Shown in pieces: positions 49,085-56,063 of a DNA stretch of 64,000 bases. Made by a program: the position numbers and the translations under genes. The notes under the pieces are model-generated. The model was not told where the DNA came from. It saw nothing but the letters and a program-made list of their open reading frames with translations, and searched no databases. The stretch is from a virus. Numbering within the stretch: position 1 is the stretch's first letter; every line of letters starts with the position of its first letter. The DNA lies in the IMG/VR virus record IMGVR_UViG_3300028654_000384, positions 62,001-126,000 of that record; one strand, given 5' to 3'.

Positions 49085-49332
49085 TTCACTATAGGTCAGG
49101 TGACGTACCCATGGTCGGCGATCGGGTGATGATTTCGCCCGAGTCGCCACGCGTTCGAACAGGACGAAGGGCAGCAAAGAGCGAAGGCACCGTAACACAA
49201 TTGGGTTGTGACTTGTGTGATCCGATGCCAGACTTAGTCTTCGTCGATTGGGACGATGAGATTGGGTCGACAATGCCGACAAGCGACACCATGTTGAGTG
49301 ATCTGATTCTAGTGAAGAGAGGTTCAACATGA
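49081..49332 (+). CDS. Small beta-rich hypothetical protein
   Basis: 83 residues from the ATG overlapping the previous stop. VMISPESPRVRTGRRAAKSE and LVFVDWDDEIGSTM suggest an SH3-like barrel. Function unknown. Confidence 0.6.
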   Translation: MIHYRSGDVPMVGDRVMISPESPRVRTGRRAAKSEGTVTQLGCDLCDPMPDLVFVDWDDEIGSTMPTSDTMLSDLILVKRGST

Positions 49333-50165
49333 GCATCCTCGTTCTCGACGGCGCAAATTTGCTACACCGCGCCCGCAGTGGCTTTCAATTGGGTGACTTC
49401 GCAACCGTCTACAACTTCTTCCGCCAGCTACGCCCGTTGGTCGACCAATTCAAACCTACGAGGGTCTATATGACACTCGAGGGGGCACCCAAGCGGCAAC
49501 TGGCGCTGCTCCCGGAGTACAAGGCCCACCGCATCATCGACGTCACCACTGACGAGGGTGCCAAGAAGCAGGCGTCACTCGTCGACTTTCGCCGGCAGTC
49601 TGCGCTGATCGTTGAGCTGGTGTCCGCACACTTTCCCATCAGCGTCATCCGTCATCCCGATTTTGAGGGGGACGACGTGATCATGTCTATCGTGAACCGT
49701 TCGTCGTCAAGTGCTGAGTTCATCATTGTGTCGACCGACAGCGACTTCACACAGATGTTGCAGAATGGCGTCGGCAACGTGCGCCTCTACAACCCGGTGA
49801 CCAAGAAGTTCGTCGAGGCACCCGTCGATTATTCTTACGTGCTGTGGAAAGCACTACGAGGCGATGGCTGTGACAACATCCCGGCACTGGTCACTGAAGC
49901 GAAGGCACTGGAGCTGGTTCATGATCCTGAGTCGCTTGAGGGAATGCGCCTGATGCCGGCCTTCGCCGAACAGTTCGAGCGCAACTATAAGCTCATCGCC
50001 TTGTGCACGTTGACGGATGCCGAGGCGATGCAGACGCAGTCGTCTGCGCCCACCCGCGACTGGGACGCGGTGAAGGCCAAGTTTGATGAGTGGGCCTTCA
50101 AGTCGCTGACCAAGGACGGCACCTGGGACAAATTTGTGGCGACGTTTGAACCCCTGTGGGGGTGA
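49329..50165 (+). CDS. 5'-3' exonuclease / flap endonuclease
   Basis: 278 residues. LVLDGANLLHRA supplies the first metal Asp, FEGDDVIMSI and STDSDFTQ the acidic cluster, and KALRGDGCDNIP the K-x-x-x-G-D-x-S-D-N-I-P-type helix-3-turn motif (Cys for Ser). It would remove RNA primers and flaps during phage replication, like T4 RNase H or the PolA 5' domain. Confidence 0.85.
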   Translation: MSILVLDGANLLHRARSGFQLGDFATVYNFFRQLRPLVDQFKPTRVYMTLEGAPKRQLALLPEYKAHRIIDVTTDEGAKKQASLVDFRRQSALIVELVSAHFPISVIRHPDFEGDDVIMSIVNRSSSSAEFIIVSTDSDFTQMLQNGVGNVRLYNPVTKKFVEAPVDYSYVLWKALRGDGCDNIPALVTEAKALELVHDPESLEGMRLMPAFAEQFERNYKLIALCTLTDAEAMQTQSSAPTRDWDAVKAKFDEWAFKSLTKDGTWDKFVATFEPLWG

Positions 50166-50198
50166 CGTCGAGCCCACCTACCCTCAACGGAGTGGACG

Positions 50199-50414
50199 AT
50201 GCGACAGTGGCAGCGTGCGATCGGCTGGTTATGGGCAGCGCCGTTGACGGCGTGTGGCCTGCTCTACGTCAACCTCTTCACCCTGTTGGGTTGGTACCGG
50301 CGCCAACAGAAGGTCATCGTCGACACCCTCTGGGTTGATACTTATGAGGATGCGATTAAAACTCGGTACGTTGAAACGACTCATCAGGGAGGCTTCGATG
50401 GCATCTGCTGTTGA
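50199..50414 (+). CDS. Truncated duplicate of the 50769 membrane-associated gene
   Basis: 71 residues. WLWAAPLTACGLLYVNLFTLLGW matches the 50769 protein almost exactly at its N-terminus, then the homology stops at WYRRQQK. The rest overlaps the late promoter and the start of 50350 in another frame. It is either a short membrane peptide or a decayed copy. Confidence 0.45.
   Translation: MRQWQRAIGWLWAAPLTACGLLYVNLFTLLGWYRRQQKVIVDTLWVDTYEDAIKTRYVETTHQGGFDGICC
50339..50344 (+). promoter_or_regulatory. Late-type hexamer TACTTA, 5 nt before the start at 50350
   Basis: TTGATACTTA-TGAGG-ATG. It selects the ATG at 50350 over the one at 50344. Confidence 0.55.
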
Positions 50415-50703
50415 TCTGTTGTCACAATGGGCAAAGAGATACGATTTCGAACCTTCTTCGGGAAAAGAGTGTGAACGCTATCTCGAAGACATGGCAGAAA
50501 CAGAAATTCCCAAAGTTTGTTTTTATGACAACAATAGCACAGTTCATGAACCACCGATTGCTTGGGTTGCAGCTGATGATCGGATCATGATCGTCAGCGA
50601 CGGAAGTGGTCCCACGGGCGTATTCTGTCGCGAAGTTTCGAAAGACGAACTTGAAGCGGCACTTCAACCTGACGCGGCGCCAACTGACATCACTCCGGAG
50701 TGA
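50350..50703 (+). CDS. Virion-type protein with targeting-like helix
   Basis: 117 residues. MRLKLGTLKRLIREAS is a strong copy of the shared helix. The body is AT-richer than its neighbours (FEPSSGKECERYLEDM, FYDNNSTVHEPPIAWV), with a Pro-rich tail. Inserted between two copies of a duplicated gene, which suggests recent movement. Confidence 0.7.
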   Translation: MRLKLGTLKRLIREASMASAVDLLSQWAKRYDFEPSSGKECERYLEDMAETEIPKVCFYDNNSTVHEPPIAWVAADDRIMIVSDGSGPTGVFCREVSKDELEAALQPDAAPTDITPE

Positions 50704-50768
50704 TGGACACGTTTACTTCTGACCTCTGACGCGCTCGGCGGGCCTACATATCGCAGGAGGTGTGTCCC

Positions 50769-51254
50769 ATGTCCAAGGTCACGCAAGTAGCGGGCTACGT
50801 TTGGGCAGCACCGTTGACGCTGCTCGGTCTCATCTACGTCAACCTCTTCACCTTGTTGGGCTGGTACCGGCACCTGGGCACCTTCGGCGATGCACTGGCT
50901 TGGGAACCCAAACCGCACTGTTTGCCGCCGTGGTTGGCACGCCACTGGCACCTACGAGCGGGCCAATCACTGGGTAACGTCGCTGTCCTCAATGTCAACC
51001 TCGCCACCCACACGGGTCAATTGGCACTGCACCACGAGCAGGACTGCATCAGGCAGGCGATGACGTTGGGCCCGCTGTACCCGGTCGCCTATGCCGTAGT
51101 GTGGGCAGCGATGAAGGCGGCGTGCCCGCGGTCGAACCCCCACTTCTCGCACCCGTTCGCCGTCGAGGCACGTCGAGCCGCGGGTCAGCTCATTGACGTT
51201 GAGGGTGCCTACGAGAAGCTACGGGCACACCATCACCCCGCGAAAGGCGACTGA
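50769..51254 (+). CDS. Membrane-associated protein with HHEQD motif
   Basis: 161 residues with AGGAGG upstream. One N-terminal membrane segment (AAPLTLLGLIYVNLFTLLGW), then a soluble domain with LALHHEQDCIRQAM followed by a second hydrophobic stretch (LYPVAYAVVWAAMKAAC). HHEQD near the middle recalls peptidase-like helices but lacks a full HExxH. Function unknown; see the truncated copy at 50199. Confidence 0.6.
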   Translation: MSKVTQVAGYVWAAPLTLLGLIYVNLFTLLGWYRHLGTFGDALAWEPKPHCLPPWLARHWHLRAGQSLGNVAVLNVNLATHTGQLALHHEQDCIRQAMTLGPLYPVAYAVVWAAMKAACPRSNPHFSHPFAVEARRAAGQLIDVEGAYEKLRAHHHPAKGD

Positions 51255-51290
51255 TCGGCCTATTTCGGCCTGAGGTCTTCAGACTGAGGG

Positions 51291-51296
51291 TATTTA
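51291..51296 (+). promoter_or_regulatory. Late-type hexamer TATTTA, 5 nt before the start at 51302
   Basis: GGGTATTTA-GCGGC-ATG. Confidence 0.55.
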
Positions 51297-51301
51297 GCGG
51301 C

Positions 51302-51553
51302 ATGGCCCGCATTGCCCTGACACCTGACCGCCTCAAGCACATCATCAAGGAAGAGCTCGCACAGGCCCCCGTCGCAGGCGCGGGCATCGGCAAGCTACTG
51401 AGCGATCTCGTCGGCACCTTCGAGGCCAAGCTGAGCCAACAGTACCCGGGTGACGTCGTCAAGCGCGAGGCCGCTGATCTCAAGACGCAGATCGAGGCGT
51501 TGCTCCGTGCCGCGGTGACCAAGGTCAAAACCGCACAGGGGAAGGCGTCGTGA
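51302..51553 (+). CDS. Small virion-type protein with targeting-like helix
   Basis: 83 residues. MARIALTPDRLKHIIKEELA carries the shared helix; an Ala/Pro/Gly linker and a helical, basic remainder (LSDLVGTFEAKLSQQY) follow. Overlaps the endolysin gene by four bases. Confidence 0.7.
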   Translation: MARIALTPDRLKHIIKEELAQAPVAGAGIGKLLSDLVGTFEAKLSQQYPGDVVKREAADLKTQIEALLRAAVTKVKTAQGKAS

Positions 51554-52140
51554 GGACGTCAGCTGCAGGCATACAATTTATAACGCATGAAGAAGGCGTC
51601 GTGCTCCACACTTACAATGATGTCGGTGGGAAAGCAACGATCGGAATTGGCCACCTGCTCGGCCCGGGTGAGTCGTATCCCAACGGCATCACCCTTGCAC
51701 AGGCACAGGCCATGCTCGCGAACGACCTTGCCCGGTTCGAGGCCGCCATCAGCGGCGGCGTCAAGGTGACGATCACCCAACACATGTTCGACGCGCTCGC
51801 CAGCTTTACGTACAACCTGGGCACCGGCGCACTCGCCTCCTCTACACTCCTCAAGCTCCTCAACAAGGGTGACTTCGCCGGTGCGGCCGCCCAATTTCCG
51901 GCCTGGGACAAGGTCGACGGCGTGCCCAATGCCGAGATCCTCGGCCGGCGCAAGCGTGAAGCTGCACTGTTCTTGACCCCCGATGCGGCCCACGTCGCTC
52001 CCCCGCCCGCGCCGCCTGTTCCCACCCCTCCCGTGCCGCCGAGTATTCCTGCGGTCCCCGTGGCGCCTCCACCCGCGCCCACCAATGCATTCGCCGACTT
52101 CTTTGCGATGATCTTGAGACTGTTCACCGGAGGCAAGTGA
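51550..52140 (+). CDS. GH24 endolysin (T4-lysozyme-type muramidase)
   Basis: 196 residues from GTG. The catalytic E-8aa-D/C-5aa-T pattern is in THEEGVVLHTYNDVGGKATI, with IGHLLGPGE after it; FDALASFTYNLGTGAL and GRRKREAALFL are GH24 hallmarks. It cleaves peptidoglycan glycan strands. The last 50 residues are a Pro/Ala/Val linker ending in a hydrophobic helix (FADFFAMILRLFTGGK), unusual for GH24 endolysins and possibly a membrane-active tail. Confidence 0.9.
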   Translation: MRTSAAGIQFITHEEGVVLHTYNDVGGKATIGIGHLLGPGESYPNGITLAQAQAMLANDLARFEAAISGGVKVTITQHMFDALASFTYNLGTGALASSTLLKLLNKGDFAGAAAQFPAWDKVDGVPNAEILGRRKREAALFLTPDAAHVAPPPAPPVPTPPVPPSIPAVPVAPPPAPTNAFADFFAMILRLFTGGK

Positions 52141-53000
52141 TGACGCAGACATACCGCAAGACGTGGCGACCTGATAGCACCCAACCACTGCCCGCAGGCC
52201 AAGCCGCATTCCACGACCTGCCACTCGGGGCGGCTAACCTCGCCTCGGTGCTGGCGGCGGGCGCTGCTGTGCCCAATCAGATCGTGGAACAGGGTGGCAT
52301 CCTCGACCTCAGGCCCCTGTGCCCACCAATTGACAACCAGTACCAAGTGTCCGACTGCGTTGCCGATGCCACGTGTTCGGCGTTGGAGTTCTGTCAGATC
52401 CGCAATGGCCTGCCCTTCGTCAAGCTGTCACGCCTGTTCATGTACTACAACGCTCGATTGCAGACGCAGGACACCGCCAACGATGCAGGCACCTACATCA
52501 GGTTGGCCTTTAGCACTCTCGCGTCGCTGGGCACCTGTCCTGAGTCCACGTGGGCCTATGACACCTCAATGATCTTCACCCGCCCGTCGTGGGAGAGCTA
52601 CCGCGAGGCGTATCCCAACAAGGTCACCAACTTCTACTCGATCAGCCAGCTGTTGATCGCGGCGAACAACATCATCAATCCCAATTCGTTGACGGCCTCC
52701 ATCAAGCAAGCACTGCAGGCGATCCACCCGGTCGTCTTCGGCATGACCGTTGATGAAGGTTACGACAACACGGGTCGCGACGGCATGGTGGCGATGCCGG
52801 CATCGAAGCGCATCAGTCCCGGTGGCCACGCACAGATGATCTGTGGCTACAACGACAACCTACAGCGATGGATCGTCAAGAACAGCTGGGGCACTGGTTG
52901 GGGCGACGGGGGATACTGCTACGTGCCCTATGCCTACTTGGGTGCGTCCGGCGTCGACGACATCTGGGTGCCGACGCTGGCACCGGGCCAGCGGGCGTGA
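52140..53000 (+). CDS. Papain-like (C1) cysteine protease
   Basis: 286 residues. Gln and Cys in NQYQVSDCVADATCSALEF, His in SPGGHAQMICGYND, and Asn in WIVKNSWGTGWGDGGY form the C1A catalytic set; NSWG-x-x-WG-x-x-G is the classic motif. No signal peptide. It lies between the endolysin and a targeting-helix gene, so it may help lysis or act on host or virion proteins. Confidence 0.85.
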   Translation: MTQTYRKTWRPDSTQPLPAGQAAFHDLPLGAANLASVLAAGAAVPNQIVEQGGILDLRPLCPPIDNQYQVSDCVADATCSALEFCQIRNGLPFVKLSRLFMYYNARLQTQDTANDAGTYIRLAFSTLASLGTCPESTWAYDTSMIFTRPSWESYREAYPNKVTNFYSISQLLIAANNIINPNSLTASIKQALQAIHPVVFGMTVDEGYDNTGRDGMVAMPASKRISPGGHAQMICGYNDNLQRWIVKNSWGTGWGDGGYCYVPYAYLGASGVDDIWVPTLAPGQRA

Positions 53001-53332
53001 CACACCTGCTGCGCACCTTCATCCACGAGGCATTGCTCCACGAGCTGCGCCGTGACCACAAGTTCATCACCCACCTGCGGACTTCTGGGTTGGGCGAGCC
53101 CGGGTCGAAGGAAGGCTTTGAAGCGCGACGACTGGCGGATGATTGGCTGCGCGACGTGGAATTAGAGCTGGGTCGGCCCCTGCGACCCGCTATCAAGGCA
53201 GGCGTCCGCAAGTTCGTCGAGCGGCGGTGGGCAGGCCTCCGCGCACGTTTCAAGGGCGATGAACAGGCGGCGCAACAAACGCTTTCCAACTTGCTCAATA
53301 CCAAGTACGTTGACCTGAGGACGGGAGACTAA
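52997..53332 (+). CDS. Virion-type protein with targeting-like helix
   Basis: 111 residues from GTG overlapping the protease stop. MTHLLRTFIHEALLHELRRD is the shared helix without the leading Thr-Thr. The rest is helical and charged (EGFEARRLADDWLRDVEL, RWAGLRARFKGDEQAAQ). Function unknown. Confidence 0.65.
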   Translation: MTHLLRTFIHEALLHELRRDHKFITHLRTSGLGEPGSKEGFEARRLADDWLRDVELELGRPLRPAIKAGVRKFVERRWAGLRARFKGDEQAAQQTLSNLLNTKYVDLRTGD

Positions 53333-53333
53333 G

Positions 53334-53834
53334 ATGGGCATCAAGATCTTGCGACACTACACTAGCAGTGCACGGCCTCTCATACAGATCGCGGCGTGGG
53401 CAGCCGTCGCCGGCACGGTGACGCTGGCACTGGCCACGTGCACGTCGTGTCACAGCACCGGGGTGCTCATCGTGCCCACCAACCCGCCGACCATCACCGA
53501 TCAATCGGCATGTGCACAGGCGTGTGGCAACCTCGTGGCACTGGGTTGCGTGGAAGGCACGCCCATCGACACTCACCAGACGTGTAAGGTCGACGCCGAC
53601 TGCTTGGGAGTGACAGGCGTCCACGATGAATATCAGACGTGCTCCGTCGCCTTCACCTGCATGGTCACCTGCGTCAACTTCTGCACCGCGACGGAGAACA
53701 CCGGCGTGTGGCTCGACCCCACGTGTGCGGCCAAGATCACTTCGTGTGACCAACTGAGCACCTGTCCGGGCCCACAGACGGCGGGCACCAGCTGCACCGG
53801 CCCGGGCTGCAAGGTGGCGCCGAGTGGCAAGTGA
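53334..53834 (+). CDS. Exported Cys-rich protein
   Basis: 166 residues. An N-terminal hydrophobic segment (WAAVAGTVTLALATCTSC) is a signal peptide or lipoprotein signal. The mature part has about 16 Cys (CAQACGNLVALGC, CTATENTGVW), implying several disulphides in the periplasm. Function unknown. Confidence 0.65.
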   Translation: MGIKILRHYTSSARPLIQIAAWAAVAGTVTLALATCTSCHSTGVLIVPTNPPTITDQSACAQACGNLVALGCVEGTPIDTHQTCKVDADCLGVTGVHDEYQTCSVAFTCMVTCVNFCTATENTGVWLDPTCAAKITSCDQLSTCPGPQTAGTSCTGPGCKVAPSGK

Positions 53835-54396
53835 CCGTGACCTGTTGCGGCAATTGATCCGCGAAGTTCTCACCGACTTCAACACCAAGACGCTCGGCAA
53901 GGACGGCGTTGCGGGCAACGTCTTCAACACGGGCCTGACGACGGGCGGTGCGGGTGTGTTGAAGCAGAACGGCAACATCCTCGATGATGAGGATGCCGAC
54001 GAACAGCACGACGAACAGAGCACACAGCGGGCGGCGTGCTGTTTAATCGTGGGCCACGATGGGACAGTGCTGTGCGTGTCACGGAAGGATGATCCCACCG
54101 CTTGGGGCATGCCGGGAGGGAAGGTTGATCCCGGCGAAGACGACGAGACTGCTGCGGGTCGAGAGTTGACGGAAGAAGTGGGCCTGACAGCGACGGCGCT
54201 GCACCCGGTCTTCACTATGCGCGACAGGCAGGGGTTCACAACGACAACATTTGCCTGTGAAGTTGACGGCCAGATCAACACCAGCGAATCGGGCGTCATC
54301 AGGTGGGTGCACCCGAGCCTGTTGTGCAATGATGCCCACTCGCCGTTCGCTGCGTATAATCGGGCCCTGTTTGCCGAGCTGGGAGTGAAAACTTGA
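53824..54396 (+). CDS. NUDIX hydrolase with targeting-like helix
   Basis: 190 residues from a GTG inside the previous gene. The start is chosen because it yields MASDRDLLRQLIREVL, parallel to 40522. A Gly/Asn/Asp linker follows, then a NUDIX domain (GMPGGKVDPGEDDETAAG, RELTEEVGLT). A packaged NUDIX hydrolase is an unusual combination; it could act on nucleotides in the injected cytoplasm. Confidence 0.8.
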   Translation: MASDRDLLRQLIREVLTDFNTKTLGKDGVAGNVFNTGLTTGGAGVLKQNGNILDDEDADEQHDEQSTQRAACCLIVGHDGTVLCVSRKDDPTAWGMPGGKVDPGEDDETAAGRELTEEVGLTATALHPVFTMRDRQGFTTTTFACEVDGQINTSESGVIRWVHPSLLCNDAHSPFAAYNRALFAELGVKT

Positions 54397-54414
54397 ACTG
54401 ACTTGGGGTAGGAT
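54386..54414 (+). promoter_or_regulatory. Early-type promoter TGAAAA-N17-TAGGAT
   Basis: Spacer 17; 24 bases to the ATG at 54439, so this one has a short leader. Confidence 0.5.
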
Positions 54415-54438
54415 CAGATCTAAGAGGGTCGTCGCTCC

Positions 54439-55197
54439 ATGAAGTCGATTGTACTGGCAACGTCACTGGCGCTGATCACGGTGGGTTGTGGTGGCACTGC
54501 TTCTCCGGGTGGGAGCGCAGCGCTGTGCGTTCACGACGTCAACCGAGCAACTCCCAACGGTTGGTTGTTGAAGTCGCCTGTCGTGCGCTTCGACTTCTGG
54601 GGTTCGTACTGGCAACAATTGCAACCCGCCGACGTGGGCAGCGACGAGGCACCCACCGTCGACGGTGCACAGGATGAGCTGAACACTTGGGATAGGCTGC
54701 TCAACCAGGGACCCATCAACGTGTTGCAGAGGCTGACCGAGTACGGCATCGGTGCACCCATTATGTCTGACGTCATGGTCATCGACAACGTCAACGTCGT
54801 CAACTCCTTCGTCGATGCCACCGTCGGCGATGAACTCAATGCCGAGATCCAACGTGGCGACATCGCTGCACCCTCCGTTGACGGCGAGACGCTGTACGTC
54901 GTGGTGTTGCCGCCCAACGTGCTGTCGGCATACATGATCGCACAAGGCGCCGGCGGTTACCATTCCTGGGCCACCTACGGCACCACCAAGTATGCCTTCG
55001 CCATCGTCAAATTCCGTGATGACATAGCCCTTTCACACGAGATCTATGAGGCGGTGACTGATCCGGGCGACGGCTCGGGTTACATTGAACGCAACAGCGG
55101 GAAAGAAATCGGTGACTTCTGCGAGCAATCGAGCGAGATCATCAATGGCTACAACGTCCAGAAGGTGTGGTCACAGGCCGCGTGTCAGTGTGAATGA
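54439..55197 (+). CDS. Exported lipoprotein with HE-x-x-E metallohydrolase-like motif
   Basis: 252 residues. Signal MKSIVLATSLALITVGCGG ends in a lipobox (TVGC). Near the C-terminus ALSHEIYEAVTDPGDGSGYI and GKEIGDFCEQ match a secreted bacterial family with an S-H-E-x-x-E-A-x-T-D-P motif, likely zinc-binding. Activity is unproven. It would sit in the host outer membrane or periplasm. Confidence 0.6.
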   Translation: MKSIVLATSLALITVGCGGTASPGGSAALCVHDVNRATPNGWLLKSPVVRFDFWGSYWQQLQPADVGSDEAPTVDGAQDELNTWDRLLNQGPINVLQRLTEYGIGAPIMSDVMVIDNVNVVNSFVDATVGDELNAEIQRGDIAAPSVDGETLYVVVLPPNVLSAYMIAQGAGGYHSWATYGTTKYAFAIVKFRDDIALSHEIYEAVTDPGDGSGYIERNSGKEIGDFCEQSSEIINGYNVQKVWSQAACQCE

Positions 55198-55208
55198 GGA
55201 GAAATGTG

Positions 55209-55412
55209 ATGAGCGTCAAAGAAGACTACAGTACTGAACACATGTTGCAACAGGCGGAAGATGACGGCATCGCGGTGACGAGTGTCACTGACCGTCACAT
55301 GTTCATCTTCACCAAGCGCCACGTTGAAGGCCTATTGAAGACGATGGCCGACTCGGGCAACGATAAGTGTATGGTCTTCGTCAAGCGCCCCGTCGCTGGC
55401 AACGGCAACTGA
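55209..55412 (+). CDS. Small hypothetical protein
   Basis: 67 residues from the ATG with GAGGAGAAATGTG upstream. Soluble (HMLQQAEDDGIAVTSVTD). Function unknown. Confidence 0.6.
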   Translation: MSVKEDYSTEHMLQQAEDDGIAVTSVTDRHMFIFTKRHVEGLLKTMADSGNDKCMVFVKRPVAGNGN

Positions 55413-55413
55413 C

Positions 55414-55884
55414 GTGAACATCTTCGTCGTCGATGAAGATCCAATTCTGGCCGCGCGCGACCTGTGCAACAAACACGTGGTCAAAATGTTGCTGGAGAGC
55501 GCTCAACTGCTAGTCACCGCTTTCCCACCCGGGACTACGCGCTACAAGCACACGCACGTCAATCACCCGTGTGCCAAGTGGGTGCGCGCATCATTGTCGA
55601 ACTATGAGTGGCTGTTGAAGCACGCTTGTGAGCTCTGCAATGAATACACGCGGCGTTACGGCAAAGTTCACAAGACCGAGGAAGTGATCGCTTCGCTCGA
55701 AGAAGCTCCCACGCTCGATGATGTCGGGTTGACGTCCTTCGTGCAGGCAATGCCCGACAAGTACAAGGGACCCAATGCAGTCGCGGCATACCGCGCCTAT
55801 TACGTCGGTGACAAGGCACGCTTTGCCAAGTGGGCACCTCGTGCTGTGCCTCCTACGTGGTGGCCTCATGAGGAGACACCGTGA
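55414..55884 (+). CDS. Conserved phage-type hypothetical protein
   Basis: 156 residues from GTG. MNIFVVDEDPILAARDLCNK, HVVKMLLESAQLLVTAF, YKHTHVNHPCAKWVRAS and ELCNEYTRRYGKVH resemble a small family I have seen in large phages, with invariant-looking His, Lys and Asn that suggest an enzyme. No reaction known to me. Confidence 0.7.
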   Translation: MNIFVVDEDPILAARDLCNKHVVKMLLESAQLLVTAFPPGTTRYKHTHVNHPCAKWVRASLSNYEWLLKHACELCNEYTRRYGKVHKTEEVIASLEEAPTLDDVGLTSFVQAMPDKYKGPNAVAAYRAYYVGDKARFAKWAPRAVPPTWWPHEETP

Positions 55885-56063
55885 AAAATACGGGCTTCTT
55901 TCTCCGCTTTCTTCGTGGGTTCACGTGCAAACACGAGTGGGGCAACGTCGTCGAAATCGTTCACGACGAAGGTGACCTCATTCGCGACTGGCTCGGTTCG
56001 AGCTACACCAGACACACGTACATCTGCAATCAGTGTGGCAAGGAAAAGACATGGACACGTTGA
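55881..56063 (+). CDS. Small zinc-site-like protein
   Basis: 60 residues. CKHEWGNVVEIVHD and YICNQCGKEKTW supply Cys/His ligands for one zinc. Overlaps the next gene. Function unknown. Confidence 0.6.
   Translation: MKNTGFFLRFLRGFTCKHEWGNVVEIVHDEGDLIRDWLGSSYTRHTYICNQCGKEKTWTR

Noticed and set aside
55414-55884. Pyrimidine-dimer glycosylase (DenV-like)
   Set aside because: I considered it because it is a small phage protein with conserved basic residues, but the sequence does not follow DenV. Left as a conserved hypothetical.
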